In this document: piece after piece, positions 24,833 through 33,810 of the stretch
Layout of the letters: the number at the start of each line of letters is the position of its first letter
Position numbering within the stretch: position 1 is the stretch's first letter
Assembly: GCA_910577395.1 (NCBI GenBank)
Contig: CAJTLG010000004.1
Coordinates: 1 to 64,000, forward strand
Length of the DNA: 64,000 nucleotides
From: an uncultured Vampirovibrio sp.
GTDB taxonomy: Bacteria; Cyanobacteriota; Vampirovibrionia; Gastranaerophilales; Gastranaerophilaceae
Direction: 5' to 3'
Notes under the pieces: model-generated
Databases searched by the model: none
Seen by the model: the letters and a program-made list of their open reading frames with translations, nothing else
Told to the model about the DNA's origin: nothing
Program-made: the position numbers and the translations under genes

Positions 24833-25528
24833 ATGTCAGAGATATTTTCCCGTACAGAGTTATTAATGGGTAAAGAGGCTTTAGATAGGCTCTATAGTGC
24901 ACATGTAATTGTTTTTGGTATCGGGGGCGTTGGCGGGTATACTGTAGAGGCCTTGGTAAGGAGCGGTATTGGAGCCATTGATATTGTAGATAATGACACA
25001 ATCAATATAACAAATATCAATCGCCAGATATATGCGCTGCACAGCACACTGGGCCAATTTAAAACGGATGTTGCAAGGAAAAGGATTTTAGATATTAATC
25101 CTTCAGTGAAAATTACTGCGCATAATGTTTTTTATACGCCTGAAACTGCCTCGTTGTTTGATTTTAGTGAATATGATTATGTGGTTGATGCCATTGATAC
25201 GGTTAGCGGAAAGATTGCAATTATAGAAAATGCAAAAAATGCAGGGGTTCCGGTGATCAGTGCTATGGGTGCCGGAAATAAGCTTAATCCTGCAATGTTT
25301 GAAGTAGCGGATATTTCTAAAACATCTGTTTGTCCGCTTGCAAGGGTGATGAGAACAGAGCTTAAAAAGAGTGGCATTAAGGATGTTAAGGTTGTTTATT
25401 CAAAAGAGCCGCCCATAAAGCGCGGACGAGATGACAATAAAAGGGTTCCTGCAAGCTGTGCCTTTGTCCCTTCTGCAGCAGGGCTTTTAATTGCTGCAGA
25501 AGTGGTTAAAGACTTAGTGGGTATTTAA
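24833..25528 (+). CDS. tcdA: tRNA threonylcarbamoyladenosine dehydratase (ThiF/MoeB family)
   Basis: A 231-residue E1-like enzyme. VIVFGIGGVGGYTVEALVRSGIG is the ATP-binding Rossmann loop; DNDTINITNINRQIYAL holds the adenylation residues, and DAIDTVSGK and ISAMGAGNKLNP follow. These fit TcdA (CsdL/YgdL), which cyclises t6A-37 of ANN-decoding tRNAs to ct6A. The catalytic domain is complete, and the C-terminus (KRVPASCAFVPSAAGLLIAAEVV) is typical. It converges on the lipoprotein gene with adjacent ends. Confidence 0.88.
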   Translation: MSEIFSRTELLMGKEALDRLYSAHVIVFGIGGVGGYTVEALVRSGIGAIDIVDNDTINITNINRQIYALHSTLGQFKTDVARKRILDINPSVKITAHNVFYTPETASLFDFSEYDYVVDAIDTVSGKIAIIENAKNAGVPVISAMGAGNKLNPAMFEVADISKTSVCPLARVMRTELKKSGIKDVKVVYSKEPPIKRGRDDNKRVPASCAFVPSAAGLLIAAEVVKDLVGI

Positions 25529-25900
25529 CTATTTTTTCTTAAAGGTTAGTGTTGAATTTGCATCTTTTAAAATGAGAGTATCGTTTTTAATTTCTGCCGT
25601 TTTTTCACCACGAAGTGCTTTAAGATATTTAAATTCAGCCTGCATATCTTTTTCGGGGCCCATCATCATAGTTGTTGCGGTTTCTTTGAAATTAATTTTG
25701 TTATTGTTTAATTCATAAAATCCAAAATAGTTGTTTACAATCTTTCCATAATAACGGTTTGCCGTTTTATCAAAACCCAGGGTGATTTCAGTGCCGTATT
25801 CGGGTTCCGTTAAAACATAATCATTTCCTTTGATATTATTTGCAACCGTGCAGGATGCCAATGATAAAAAAGCAAATACTGTGCAAAAAAATGAATTCAT
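25529..25900 (-). CDS. Small lipoprotein with META/HslJ-like domain
   Basis: The 123-residue protein starts with a short signal peptide ending in a lipobox (LSLASC), so Cys17 is expected to be lipidated. The rest is a small beta-rich domain; TTMMMGPEKDMQAEFKYLKAL and a terminal strand (LTFKKK) resemble the META/HslJ fold. Family members are heat-shock or secreted accessory proteins with unclear function. A ribosome binding site (AAGGAGG) lies upstream, and ychF ends 9 bp before it on the same strand's upstream side. Confidence 0.7.
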   Translation of the reverse strand: MNSFFCTVFAFLSLASCTVANNIKGNDYVLTEPEYGTEITLGFDKTANRYYGKIVNNYFGFYELNNNKINFKETATTMMMGPEKDMQAEFKYLKALRGEKTAEIKNDTLILKDANSTLTFKKK

Positions 25901-25909
25901 ATATCCTCC

Positions 25910-27004
25910 TTAATTATTAAATCTAAACAGCATTATATCGCCGTCCTGAACAATGTAATCTTTTCCTTCAAGGCGGGCAACACCTTTTTCTCTTGCGCCG
26001 GCCCAGCTGCCTGCCGTTATAAAATCATTGTAAGATACAACCTCTGCCTTGATAAAGCCTTTTTCAAAATCTGTATGTATGACACCTGCAGCAGCAGGGG
26101 CTTTTGTGCCTTTTGTAATTGTCCAGGCGCGCACTTCTTTTTCTCCTGCTGTAATATAGGTTTGCAGATTTAAAATATCGTATGCGGATTTTATCATCTT
26201 TTCAATGCCGGATGATGTTACGCCAAGCTCTTTTAGATAATTTTCAGCCTCATCTTTTCCTAAAGATACAAGCTCTGCCTCTATTTGTGCGCAAATCATA
26301 ACAACTTCGGCACCATGTTTTGAAGCGTATTCTTTTACTCTTTCTACGTTTGCATTTCCTGTTGCAAGTTCATTTTCGGCTACATTTGCGCAGTATATTA
26401 CAGGTTTTGTCATAAGCAGGTGAAAATGATGAAGTGCTTTTAGCTCTTCTTCGTTAAATATACCGGTATCAATAAAACTACCCCGCTCAAGGTATGGCAT
26501 AAGCTTTTCGATTATCGAATTTTCAAGAACCGCATCCTTGTCGCCGGCCTTTACCTGCTTTGCTATTCTTTTCAGGCGGTTTTCAAGGGTTGAAATATCC
26601 GCAAGGGCAAGCTCTGTATTTATGGTTTCAATATCATCAATGGGGTCAATCTTACCTGATACATGAATTGTGTTTGGGTCTTCAAAGCATCTTACCACCT
26701 GAATTATGGCATCCACTTCCCTGATATTGTGCAAAAACTGGTTGCCTAATCCTTCGCCTTTGCTTGCACCTTTAACCAGACCTGCTATGTCTACAAATTC
26801 AATAGCTGTAGGGATTACAGTTTGGGTTTTTACTAAATCCTGTAATTTATAAAGTCTTTCATCCGGCACCGTTACCACGCCGATATTTGGCTCTATTGTA
26901 CAAAACGGATAATTTGCACTTTGGGCATTGGCTGAAAGCGTCAGCGCGTTGAAAAGTGTTGATTTGCCTACGTTTGGAAGTCCTACTATACCGCATTTTA
27001 ACAT
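25910..27004 (-). CDS. ychF: Redox-regulated ATPase YchF
   Basis: A 364-residue Obg-related protein. GLPNVGKSTLFNALT is the P-loop, VDIAGLVKGASKGEGLGNQFL is switch II, and the nucleotide-specificity motif is altered (CANVAENE), as expected for the ATP-preferring YchF/OLA1 family. A TGS domain occupies the C-terminus (TKGTKAPAAAGVIHTDFEKGFIKAEV). It interacts with the ribosome and affects the oxidative stress response. A GTG at 27025 is in frame, but AGAAGG upstream of ATG 27004 and the family start support ATG. Confidence 0.95.
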   Translation of the reverse strand: MLKCGIVGLPNVGKSTLFNALTLSANAQSANYPFCTIEPNIGVVTVPDERLYKLQDLVKTQTVIPTAIEFVDIAGLVKGASKGEGLGNQFLHNIREVDAIIQVVRCFEDPNTIHVSGKIDPIDDIETINTELALADISTLENRLKRIAKQVKAGDKDAVLENSIIEKLMPYLERGSFIDTGIFNEEELKALHHFHLLMTKPVIYCANVAENELATGNANVERVKEYASKHGAEVVMICAQIEAELVSLGKDEAENYLKELGVTSSGIEKMIKSAYDILNLQTYITAGEKEVRAWTITKGTKAPAAAGVIHTDFEKGFIKAEVVSYNDFITAGSWAGAREKGVARLEGKDYIVQDGDIMLFRFNN

Positions 27005-27094
27005 AATAAAATTAATCCTTCTCACCAGATTTGATTGCAGAATAATTGTATCATAAAATTATTTCTTCTGTCGGGGCTTATAATGCAATTTAAT

Positions 27095-27574
27095 TTATAA
27101 ATCTGTTGTGCAAAACGGGCATTTTGTAGCATTGATATTGATTGTTGAAAAACATCTTGGGCAGGTTTTGGTGTCTTTAATTTCCTGTGCTTCGGATTTT
27201 GTTTCAACAGCGGCTCTTAGCTTGTTTATAAATTTTATGAGTAAAAATACTGCAAAGGCTACAAAAATAAAGCTTATAAGTGTATTAATAAATAATCCGT
27301 AATTAATAGTGACAGCCCCTGCTTGCTGTGCAGCATCAAGGGATGGGTATTTAACAATTTGTCCGTCATAATTTGGCAGGGTAAGATACAGATTTGTAAA
27401 ATCAACCCTTCCCATAATCCAACCTATAGGGGGCATTATAATATCCTTTACCATTGAATCAACAATTTTGCCAAATGCGGCGCCGATAATTATACCGACA
27501 GCCATATCAACGACATTACCTTTTATCGCAAAAGTTTTAAATTCATCAGCGTATTTTTTGATTTTTTTAAACAC
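27095..27574 (-). CDS. mscL: Large-conductance mechanosensitive channel with zinc-ribbon tail
   Basis: MscL core: FKTFAIKGNVVDMAVGIIIGAAFGKIVDSMVKDIIMPPIG is spread over the first helix and pore constriction, and a second membrane helix (LFINTLISFIFVAFAVFLLI) follows. The channel opens under membrane tension to save cells from hypo-osmotic shock. Beyond the usual C-terminal bundle there is a CPRC...CPFC zinc ribbon (about 138-156), an extension also known in some cyanobacterial MscL. The length is 159 residues versus about 136 in E. coli. Confidence 0.93.
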   Translation of the reverse strand: MFKKIKKYADEFKTFAIKGNVVDMAVGIIIGAAFGKIVDSMVKDIIMPPIGWIMGRVDFTNLYLTLPNYDGQIVKYPSLDAAQQAGAVTINYGLFINTLISFIFVAFAVFLLIKFINKLRAAVETKSEAQEIKDTKTCPRCFSTININATKCPFCTTDL

Positions 27575-27710
27575 ATTATCTCCTGTGTAAAGAGCTGCTA
27601 TATAAGTAAATCTTTGTAAATTTTATCATAAAATAATTTTATTGGTGGCAAAAAATTTTGTTGAAGAGTTTTTGTATCTAGTACACTTATTGTTGATAAA
27701 AGGAAAGAAT

Positions 27711-28181
27711 ATGAATATAGGTAAAATTTCTAATATAGCGTTCAAAGGTGCGTATGCCGTAGTTGGTATGGGCAGGGATGCCGCAAAGCTTGAGGATAAA
27801 ATACTTGAACATAGAAATGTAAAATATAAAACAATGCAGATAAACAGACTCGGTTACGGAATTCTTGAAGATGATTTACCTGCTTACTTTTTGGTAACAA
27901 CTGGTGATGATATTAAAAAATATAATCAATTTGCCCAAAACTATGATGAATACAGAAAAATTGCCGATATGCAACTTCCGGATTATAGTAAGCGTGAAGA
28001 TTTTGCAAACGGTGATGAATATATTAAGCATTTTGTAACTCACGAAGGGGCTTTAGATATAGATATTATTAATCAATGGTGCAATTTTAACGGTGGCCTT
28101 AATGTTGTAAATGCTAAAAATGCACTAAAAGCAATAGGTGAAAACAGGTTTAACTTTAATAACGGCGATATTTCGCGATAA
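27711..28181 (+). CDS. Hypothetical FKGAY-motif protein, tandem paralogue 1
   Basis: I cannot assign a function. The 156 residues begin MNIGKISNIAFKGAYAVVG. The start is ATG 27711 (AGGAAAG ribosome binding site), although the frame is open to 27642. It shares with the next gene the FKGAY start, the DLPAYFLVTTGDDIKKY segment, and a C-terminal NALKAIG..RF.F.NGDI segment, so the two arose by tandem duplication. No signal peptide or membrane helix is seen. The compact alpha/beta composition suggests a soluble domain. Confidence 0.7.
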   Translation: MNIGKISNIAFKGAYAVVGMGRDAAKLEDKILEHRNVKYKTMQINRLGYGILEDDLPAYFLVTTGDDIKKYNQFAQNYDEYRKIADMQLPDYSKREDFANGDEYIKHFVTHEGALDIDIINQWCNFNGGLNVVNAKNALKAIGENRFNFNNGDISR

Positions 28182-28248
28182 GTTATTTTAGGATGATATA
28201 TACATTTGGAAAGATTGGTATTTTAAATAAATAAGGAAAGGAAAAAAT

Positions 28249-28758
28249 ATGCATAGTAACGGAATTTCTGCTCAATCATTTAAAGGTGCCTATTTTGTAA
28301 AAGGTAGCGGAAAAGAAGTAAAGGATTTTGAAGATGCAGCAAAATCGAAAACTTACGACAAGCCAGATTCCTTATGCACTAAGGTGGTTGGCGATGGATA
28401 CACTTCATGCGATATGCCAGCTTGTTTACTGGTTGTTACCGGTGACAACGATATAAAAGCATATAAAAAATTTCTTAAAAATGAGGATAAGTTTTGTCGA
28501 AGTATTCCTAAAAACGAGCTAAAGCGTATTAAGGCAGATAATTGCGATGATTGGGCCAGTCGTATCAGGGAAACAATTATCAATCATATGAATAGTTATA
28601 TGGAAATTGTCAAAGAAAATTGCAAGTTCAAAAATACGCCGGACACATTAGATGCTGCAGATGCGCTTAGGGCCTTGGATGCAGATAAATTTGATTGGCG
28701 TAACGGCAAAATCAAAGATAATAAGAGTGATTATAACAACAGTAGTATGCGAAAATAG
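28249..28758 (+). CDS. Hypothetical FKGAY-motif protein, tandem paralogue 2
   Basis: A 169-residue paralogue of the preceding gene, starting MHSNGISAQSFKGAYFVKG after AAGGAAAGGAAA. It shares DMPACLLVVTGDNDIKAYKKF and ALRALDADKFDWRNGKI with its neighbour, but its middle part has diverged strongly, with extra cysteines (CTKVVGDGYTSCDMPAC). It is followed by a strong terminator. The pair is likely co-transcribed from upstream of 27711. Function unknown. Confidence 0.7.
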   Translation: MHSNGISAQSFKGAYFVKGSGKEVKDFEDAAKSKTYDKPDSLCTKVVGDGYTSCDMPACLLVVTGDNDIKAYKKFLKNEDKFCRSIPKNELKRIKADNCDDWASRIRETIINHMNSYMEIVKENCKFKNTPDTLDAADALRALDADKFDWRNGKIKDNKSDYNNSSMRK

Positions 28759-28775
28759 ACCAAAATATTGAAATT

Positions 28776-28806
28776 AAAAAGACCTCTTAATTTAAGAGGT
28801 CTTTTT
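28776..28806. terminator. Bidirectional terminator between the FKGAY pair and pfp
   Basis: AAAAAGACCTCTTAA pairs with TTAAGAGGTCTTTTT almost without a loop; A- and T-runs on either side suit termination from both strands. Confidence 0.85.
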
Positions 28807-28830
28807 GGTTAGAATTATAAGCTGTTTGCT

Positions 28831-30513
28831 TTATGCATTAACGGGCTTTTTTTCTGTTTCAAGCTGAAGAGTTAATGTAGCAATATCACAAACACATGAA
28901 GGGCCAAAATATTGAATAGCGCCGGGGAAAACATAACAATCAGTTTTTGCCCATTTTTCACGGTTCTTTTCAAATTCTTTAAATACAGGTCCGTCAAGCT
29001 CTACAAGTGCCTTTTGAATAACCGGTTTCATTTTGCCGTGACGTTTTTCCATATTCATCATCATGGTAAGAGGAACACCGCCTGCAAGCCATTCGCTTGC
29101 CGGTTTTGTTAAGTTTTTAACGGATGAAAGGTATCCTGTTAGACCTGCTGAAATTAGCGCAAAAGCATTATAGCCAAGAGAATAACAATAATCAGCATCA
29201 AAGTTGCTTGGCATAGCGCAGCGGCCTTCATATCCAAAGAAATGTGCCTGGTCTGCAAATTTGCCTGAATATTGACCAGCATTTTTCATTTGTGCAAGTT
29301 TTGTGCGTACCATTTCAATTAAAAGTTTTTCAGTTTCAATTTTTGAAACCTGTACGTTGCCGTGTGGGTCCCTATCCATGAGTAATTGTGCCTTAATCAT
29401 ATCAGGAAGGCTTGAAAATACTTTGGCATTTTCGCTATCCAGTTTACCTGCTATAATTTGATATTTATCTACATTTTGAGCATTAACAAAATTTTCTTCT
29501 TTTTCAAGAACTGCAAGCAAATCGTTTAAATTGGCAATCATGGTTTTCATTTCGGGAATGAATTCTATTAAGCCTTCCGGAATTAATGCTACACCAAAGT
29601 TTTTGCCGTTTTCAGCACGTTCAGCCACAATATTTGCAATATAATTTACAATGCTTTCAAGAGATTGTTTTTTGGCCTCTACTTCTTCTGAAATAAGACA
29701 TATGTTTGGCTGTGTTTGAAGGGCAACCTCTAAGCCTACATGGGTTGCGCTTCTGCCCATTAGCTTAACAAAGTGCCAGTATTTTTTAGCTGAATTAGCA
29801 TCTCTTTGAATGTTGCCTATTAATTCAGCATATGTTTTTGTTGCGGTATCAAAACCGAAAGAGATTTCAATCTGGTCATTTTTAAGGTCACCGTCAATTG
29901 TTTTTGGGCAGCCTATTACCTGAATGCCGGTATTTTTTGCTTTTAACCATTCTGCAAGCATGCAGGCGTTTGTGTTTGAATCATCTCCTCCAATTATTAC
30001 AATTGCGCCTATATTAAGGCTTTTGCAGGTGGCAAGGGTTTTTTCAAACTGTTCTTCGGTTTCAAGTTTTGTTCTGCCGGAGCCTATAATATCAAAGCCG
30101 CCGGTGTTTCTGTATTTATTAATAAATTCATCATCAAATTTAACATATTTAGCATCCACAATACCGCTTGGTCCGCCAAGGAAACCATATAGCTCATTAT
30201 TTTGGTTTGCAGCCTTTAGGGCATCATAGAGGCCTGCTATAACATTGTGTCCACCTGGAGCCTGGCCGCCAGAAAGGATTACACCAACATTTTTTTGTTC
30301 CAGATTTAAAGGAGAGCCTTCTTTGGAACTAAATGTAACAATAGGTTCGCCATAAACATGGGAGAATAATTTTTGAATATCTTCCTTATCTTTAACGGCA
30401 CTTGTCGGTTTGCCGGTTGAAACCTTAATGTTTTTAATACCTTCTTTAATAGCACCTGCAAGTTTCGGGTTATAGTTTAATCTTTCCTTGTGTAGTGGTG
30501 ATAAATCTCTCAT
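28831..30513 (-). CDS. pfp: Diphosphate-dependent 6-phosphofructokinase
   Basis: A 560-residue long-form phosphofructokinase. VGVILSGGQAPGGHNVIAGL binds the phosphoryl donor. GGDDSNTNA (about 177) has the Asp that marks pyrophosphate rather than ATP use. PKTIDGDLKN holds the catalytic Asp, and MGRSATHVGLEVALQT binds fructose-6-phosphate. It interconverts fructose-6-phosphate and fructose-1,6-bisphosphate with PPi, reversibly, saving ATP in fermentative metabolism. The length fits the plant beta-subunit-like, bacterial long type. AAGGAGA lies upstream of the ATG. Confidence 0.93.
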   Translation of the reverse strand: MRDLSPLHKERLNYNPKLAGAIKEGIKNIKVSTGKPTSAVKDKEDIQKLFSHVYGEPIVTFSSKEGSPLNLEQKNVGVILSGGQAPGGHNVIAGLYDALKAANQNNELYGFLGGPSGIVDAKYVKFDDEFINKYRNTGGFDIIGSGRTKLETEEQFEKTLATCKSLNIGAIVIIGGDDSNTNACMLAEWLKAKNTGIQVIGCPKTIDGDLKNDQIEISFGFDTATKTYAELIGNIQRDANSAKKYWHFVKLMGRSATHVGLEVALQTQPNICLISEEVEAKKQSLESIVNYIANIVAERAENGKNFGVALIPEGLIEFIPEMKTMIANLNDLLAVLEKEENFVNAQNVDKYQIIAGKLDSENAKVFSSLPDMIKAQLLMDRDPHGNVQVSKIETEKLLIEMVRTKLAQMKNAGQYSGKFADQAHFFGYEGRCAMPSNFDADYCYSLGYNAFALISAGLTGYLSSVKNLTKPASEWLAGGVPLTMMMNMEKRHGKMKPVIQKALVELDGPVFKEFEKNREKWAKTDCYVFPGAIQYFGPSCVCDIATLTLQLETEKKPVNA

Positions 30514-30635
30514 CTAAAGTGTCTCCTTTATAAATTTCATGATTACATTTTAATATAAATAATACAGGTGCGCAAAAAAAATATTGACATAAAATTTTGA
30601 ACAGATATTATAAATATATAAAATGAATAAGTTTC

Positions 30636-30710
30636 GCGGGAGTAATTCAGTGGTAGAATGCTTCCTTGCCAAGGAAGATGTCGCGAGTTCGAGCCTCGTC
30701 TCCCGCTCCA
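30636..30710 (+). tRNA. tRNA-Gly (anticodon GCC)
   Basis: The cloverleaf is complete: acceptor GCGGGAG/CTCCCGC, anticodon loop TTGCCAA (GCC), T-arm GAGTTCGAGCCTC. Unlike the other four tRNAs in the window it has an encoded CCA end. Confidence 0.95.
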
Positions 30711-30712
30711 TT

Positions 30713-30736
30713 AATCGCCTATAGAGGCGATTTTTT
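30713..30736 (+). terminator. Terminator of tRNA-Gly
   Basis: AATCGCCT pairs with AGGCGATT across an ATAG loop, followed by a run of T. Confidence 0.8.
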
Positions 30737-30745
30737 GTAACTAAG

Positions 30746-30773
30746 TAAACAAGTTCCTTGTTGCACTTGTTTA
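30746..30773. promoter_or_regulatory. 9-bp inverted repeat upstream of the R-M operon
   Basis: TAAACAAGT and ACTTGTTTA are perfect inverted copies separated by 10 bp. It could be an operator or RNA hairpin controlling the restriction-modification genes that start 148 bp later. No control (C) protein gene is visible. Confidence 0.35.
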
Positions 30774-30858
30774 TAGATTATATATGGACTAATAAATAGG
30801 CTTATAGTTATGGTATTGAAGTTCAATGTGATGACACATATTTGTAAAACTTTATAAA

Positions 30859-30888
30859 TTGTTTTTGCGTAAATATTTGTATTATAAT
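30859..30888 (+). promoter_or_regulatory. Putative promoter of the R-M operon
   Basis: TTGTTT and TATAAT are separated by 18 bp, about 33 bp before the GTG at 30921. Confidence 0.4.
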
Positions 30889-30920
30889 TAGATAAGAGTG
30901 GTAGTGTATTTTGTATTTAA

Positions 30921-32714
30921 GTGGTAGTGGAAGTTTTAAAAATTAAAGAGAAAAAACAAGAATTAAAAAGTTTCTTTAATAAGAATTTAAATACTGCAGT
31001 GTATTCTATTTACCAAGATGATATTGAAAATGAAGAATATATTAATTTTAAGTTGCAATTCCTAAGTCAAAATATCAAAAAAAAGTATAAGGATATACAA
31101 TCATTACTAAAAAGCAATTATAACAATACCATATTCTTTGAGTATTATAAAAATTTGTTATATGTATTAACTGAATACAATATAGATGAAAAAGGTTTCC
31201 AACAAGAGTTAGAAAAATTAAATGAACGTACCGATATACGAAAAAGTAATGGAGTGTATTATACGCCAGAAGATGTTTCAGGATATATAATTTATAATTG
31301 TTTATACCAATTAATTTGCAATAAAATAGGTAAAAAGTATCTTCCACAAGACATTGAATTTATAATTAAATCAACAAAAACAATAATTAAACAAAATCCG
31401 CAAACTTATGATTTTATTAGAGATTTAAAAATATTAGATCCTACCTGCGGAACAGGAGCGTTTTTGGTTAAAGCATTTGAGTGCAAAGTTAATTTGTTGA
31501 AACAAAGCAGTAAAAAAATAACAAGTCATGATGTTTGTAAAATTATTAACTCAATACATGGCAATGATATCGATAGATATTCAACATATATTTCCAAAAT
31601 GCGTTTGTTGTTTAAAGCTATACACGTCTGTAGTGCGGTTGATGTTAATGTAATTTATGATTATTTAGAATTGAATTTTTATAACTTAAATTTTATAACA
31701 AGTGCTACAGAGTTTACGGATGAATATCTTTTGATTATTGGAAATCCGCCGTATGTTGAAAAGAGTAGAGTTAATTATTCTAGTTCAGTGCGTTATGGCA
31801 ATTTGTACGCAGATGTAATTCATAATAGCTTAAATTTATTAAAAGAAGATGGGGTAATTGGATATATTATTCCAATTTCATATATTTCAACTTTAAGAAT
31901 GACAACCATAAGAAATTTTGTAGAAAATAATACTATTAAACAATATATTTTAAGCTTTGCAGATAGACCTGATTGCTTATTTGCAGGAGTTCATCAGAAA
32001 TTAAATATTTTAATTGCCCAAAAATCATCAAAAAAAGAAGACCATGAGATATATACTTCGGATTATATGTATTGGTATAAAACCGAAAGAAAAAAATTGT
32101 TCAACAAGAATAAATTGATTTTAAACCGGTGCAAACAAGATAATTTCTATCCTAAATTATCGAATTTTGTTGAGGAAAATATATATTCAAAGATTCACAA
32201 TAAAAAGGTTTCTATTATTTCAAAACAAATTTTTGAAAAAGAAAATCCACTATACTTAAATAAAAGAGCTGCCTTCTGGATAAAGTCTTTTATTGCGGCG
32301 CCTTATAAAAATAATGAATATTTGGTTTTATATTATGATAAAGATTACGTTCATTTGGTAAACTGTATACTAAATTCAAGTTTGTATTGGTGGTATTGGA
32401 TTAAAGTTTCAGATTGTTGGCATATAACAAATAAGGAATTGGAACAATTTTATGTGCCTGAAATAACAAGCTATCAAGCAAAAAAATATAAAAAGTTATC
32501 TATTGAGTTAAATAATTTATTGGAAACAACAAAGGTTAAAATAAACTCCAAACAAGCCATGTATGAATATAAACATAGGCTTTGTAAGTCTTATATTGAC
32601 AATATAGATAACGAATTAGCTAAATTATATAATTTAACACAGAAAGAATTAAGCTATATAAAAAATTACCAGTTATATTATCGTTCGGCAGGTGAAATAG
32701 GTGAAAAAGAATAA
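30921..32714 (+). CDS. Type II N6-adenine DNA methyltransferase (Eco57I/TaqI-like)
   Basis: A 597-residue protein. DPTCGTGAFLVKA (about 173) is the SAM-binding motif I, and IIGNPPYVEKSR (NPPY, about 275) is catalytic motif IV for exocyclic adenine methylation. The C-terminal half is a target-recognition-like region without a nuclease motif. It starts with GTG 30921 or 30927; no strong ribosome binding site is evident. It overlaps the next gene by 14 nt. The very AT-rich codon use differs from the nearby host genes, which suggests horizontal transfer. It is one of two methyltransferases in the operon. Confidence 0.88.
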   Translation: MVVEVLKIKEKKQELKSFFNKNLNTAVYSIYQDDIENEEYINFKLQFLSQNIKKKYKDIQSLLKSNYNNTIFFEYYKNLLYVLTEYNIDEKGFQQELEKLNERTDIRKSNGVYYTPEDVSGYIIYNCLYQLICNKIGKKYLPQDIEFIIKSTKTIIKQNPQTYDFIRDLKILDPTCGTGAFLVKAFECKVNLLKQSSKKITSHDVCKIINSIHGNDIDRYSTYISKMRLLFKAIHVCSAVDVNVIYDYLELNFYNLNFITSATEFTDEYLLIIGNPPYVEKSRVNYSSSVRYGNLYADVIHNSLNLLKEDGVIGYIIPISYISTLRMTTIRNFVENNTIKQYILSFADRPDCLFAGVHQKLNILIAQKSSKKEDHEIYTSDYMYWYKTERKKLFNKNKLILNRCKQDNFYPKLSNFVEENIYSKIHNKKVSIISKQIFEKENPLYLNKRAAFWIKSFIAAPYKNNEYLVLYYDKDYVHLVNCILNSSLYWWYWIKVSDCWHITNKELEQFYVPEITSYQAKKYKKLSIELNNLLETTKVKINSKQAMYEYKHRLCKSYIDNIDNELAKLYNLTQKELSYIKNYQLYYRSAGEIGEKE

Positions 32715-33810
32715 AGTTATTGATTTATTTTCTGGTGCTGGTGGGTTTTCAGTTGGTTTTGAAAAAGCAGGTTTTGATATTGTTGCAGCAGTTGAGTATG
32801 ATAAACAAATTGCTGAAACATATTCTTATAATCATCCAAATACTGCTATGTATGCTATGGATATAAAAAATGCAGTAGAAACAGTCGATTTTACTAAATT
32901 TAATGCCGATGTTATTATTGGAGGACCTCCTTGCCAAGGTTTTTCAATGGCCGGAGCAAGGATTCGAAAAAATAATTTTATTGATGACCCAAGGAATTAT
33001 TTGTTCAAATATTATTTTAAAATTGTTCAGCAAGTCAGACCTAAAATTTTTATTCTTGAAAATGTTAAAGGAATATTAACAATGGAAAAAGGCGAGATAT
33101 TTGAACAAATTTTGACTTTGTTTTCCGATGAGAAGAATTTTGATGGTGACAGATATTATTTAAAAAATATAGTTGTAAAAGCTTTAGATTATGGTATTCC
33201 ACAACAGAGGGAAAGAGTTTTTATTATAGGTTCTCTAAATAAAGAATTAGATATAGACAGTTTGATTAAATCAACCCAAGATTTTCTCATAAAAAAGTTT
33301 CCTAGTTTCTTTGATAAAGTAACGGTTTGGGATGCTATTTCTAATTTAAAAAATGAAACCGCAGAAGGATTTATTAAAGATTTGCAGTCACAAAATAAAT
33401 ATCAAGAATTTTTATCAAGTACTAATCATTGTACTTATAACCATGTAAGGCCAAGTCATAGCGAAATTGCTGTAAAAAGAATAAAACAAATATTAGCAGG
33501 TGAAAATTGGACTAAGCTAAAAGATACAATAAAGTCTGTACATAGTGGTGCCTATGGAAGGCTTGAAAAAGCTGGAGTTGCACCCACTATAACAACTAGA
33601 TTTGATACGCCTTCGGGTGGAAGATTTATACATCCGGTTGAAGATAGGACTTTATCCCCAAGAGAAGGTGCAAGGATACAAAGTTTTCCGGATGAATTTA
33701 AGTTTTTGGGAAACAAGACATCGGTTTACAAGCAAATAGGAAATGCTGTACCTCCTAAATTAGCTTATTTTTGGGGGACTTTGATTCAGGAGGTGTTAAA
33801 TAATGATTAG
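32701..33810 (+). CDS. DNA (cytosine-5) methyltransferase
   Basis: A 369-residue m5C methyltransferase. VIDLFSGAGGFSVGF is motif I, GGPPCQGFSMAG (about 75) has the catalytic Cys, and ENVKG is motif VI. QQRERVFIIG is motif VIII, and the late QIGNAVPP is motif X. It starts at GTG 32701 within the end of the adenine methyltransferase gene, and its own end overlaps the HNH gene by 8 nt. All three are therefore translated as a tight unit. It would protect one strand or site of the cognate target. Confidence 0.93.
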   Translation: MKKNKVIDLFSGAGGFSVGFEKAGFDIVAAVEYDKQIAETYSYNHPNTAMYAMDIKNAVETVDFTKFNADVIIGGPPCQGFSMAGARIRKNNFIDDPRNYLFKYYFKIVQQVRPKIFILENVKGILTMEKGEIFEQILTLFSDEKNFDGDRYYLKNIVVKALDYGIPQQRERVFIIGSLNKELDIDSLIKSTQDFLIKKFPSFFDKVTVWDAISNLKNETAEGFIKDLQSQNKYQEFLSSTNHCTYNHVRPSHSEIAVKRIKQILAGENWTKLKDTIKSVHSGAYGRLEKAGVAPTITTRFDTPSGGRFIHPVEDRTLSPREGARIQSFPDEFKFLGNKTSVYKQIGNAVPPKLAYFWGTLIQEVLNND

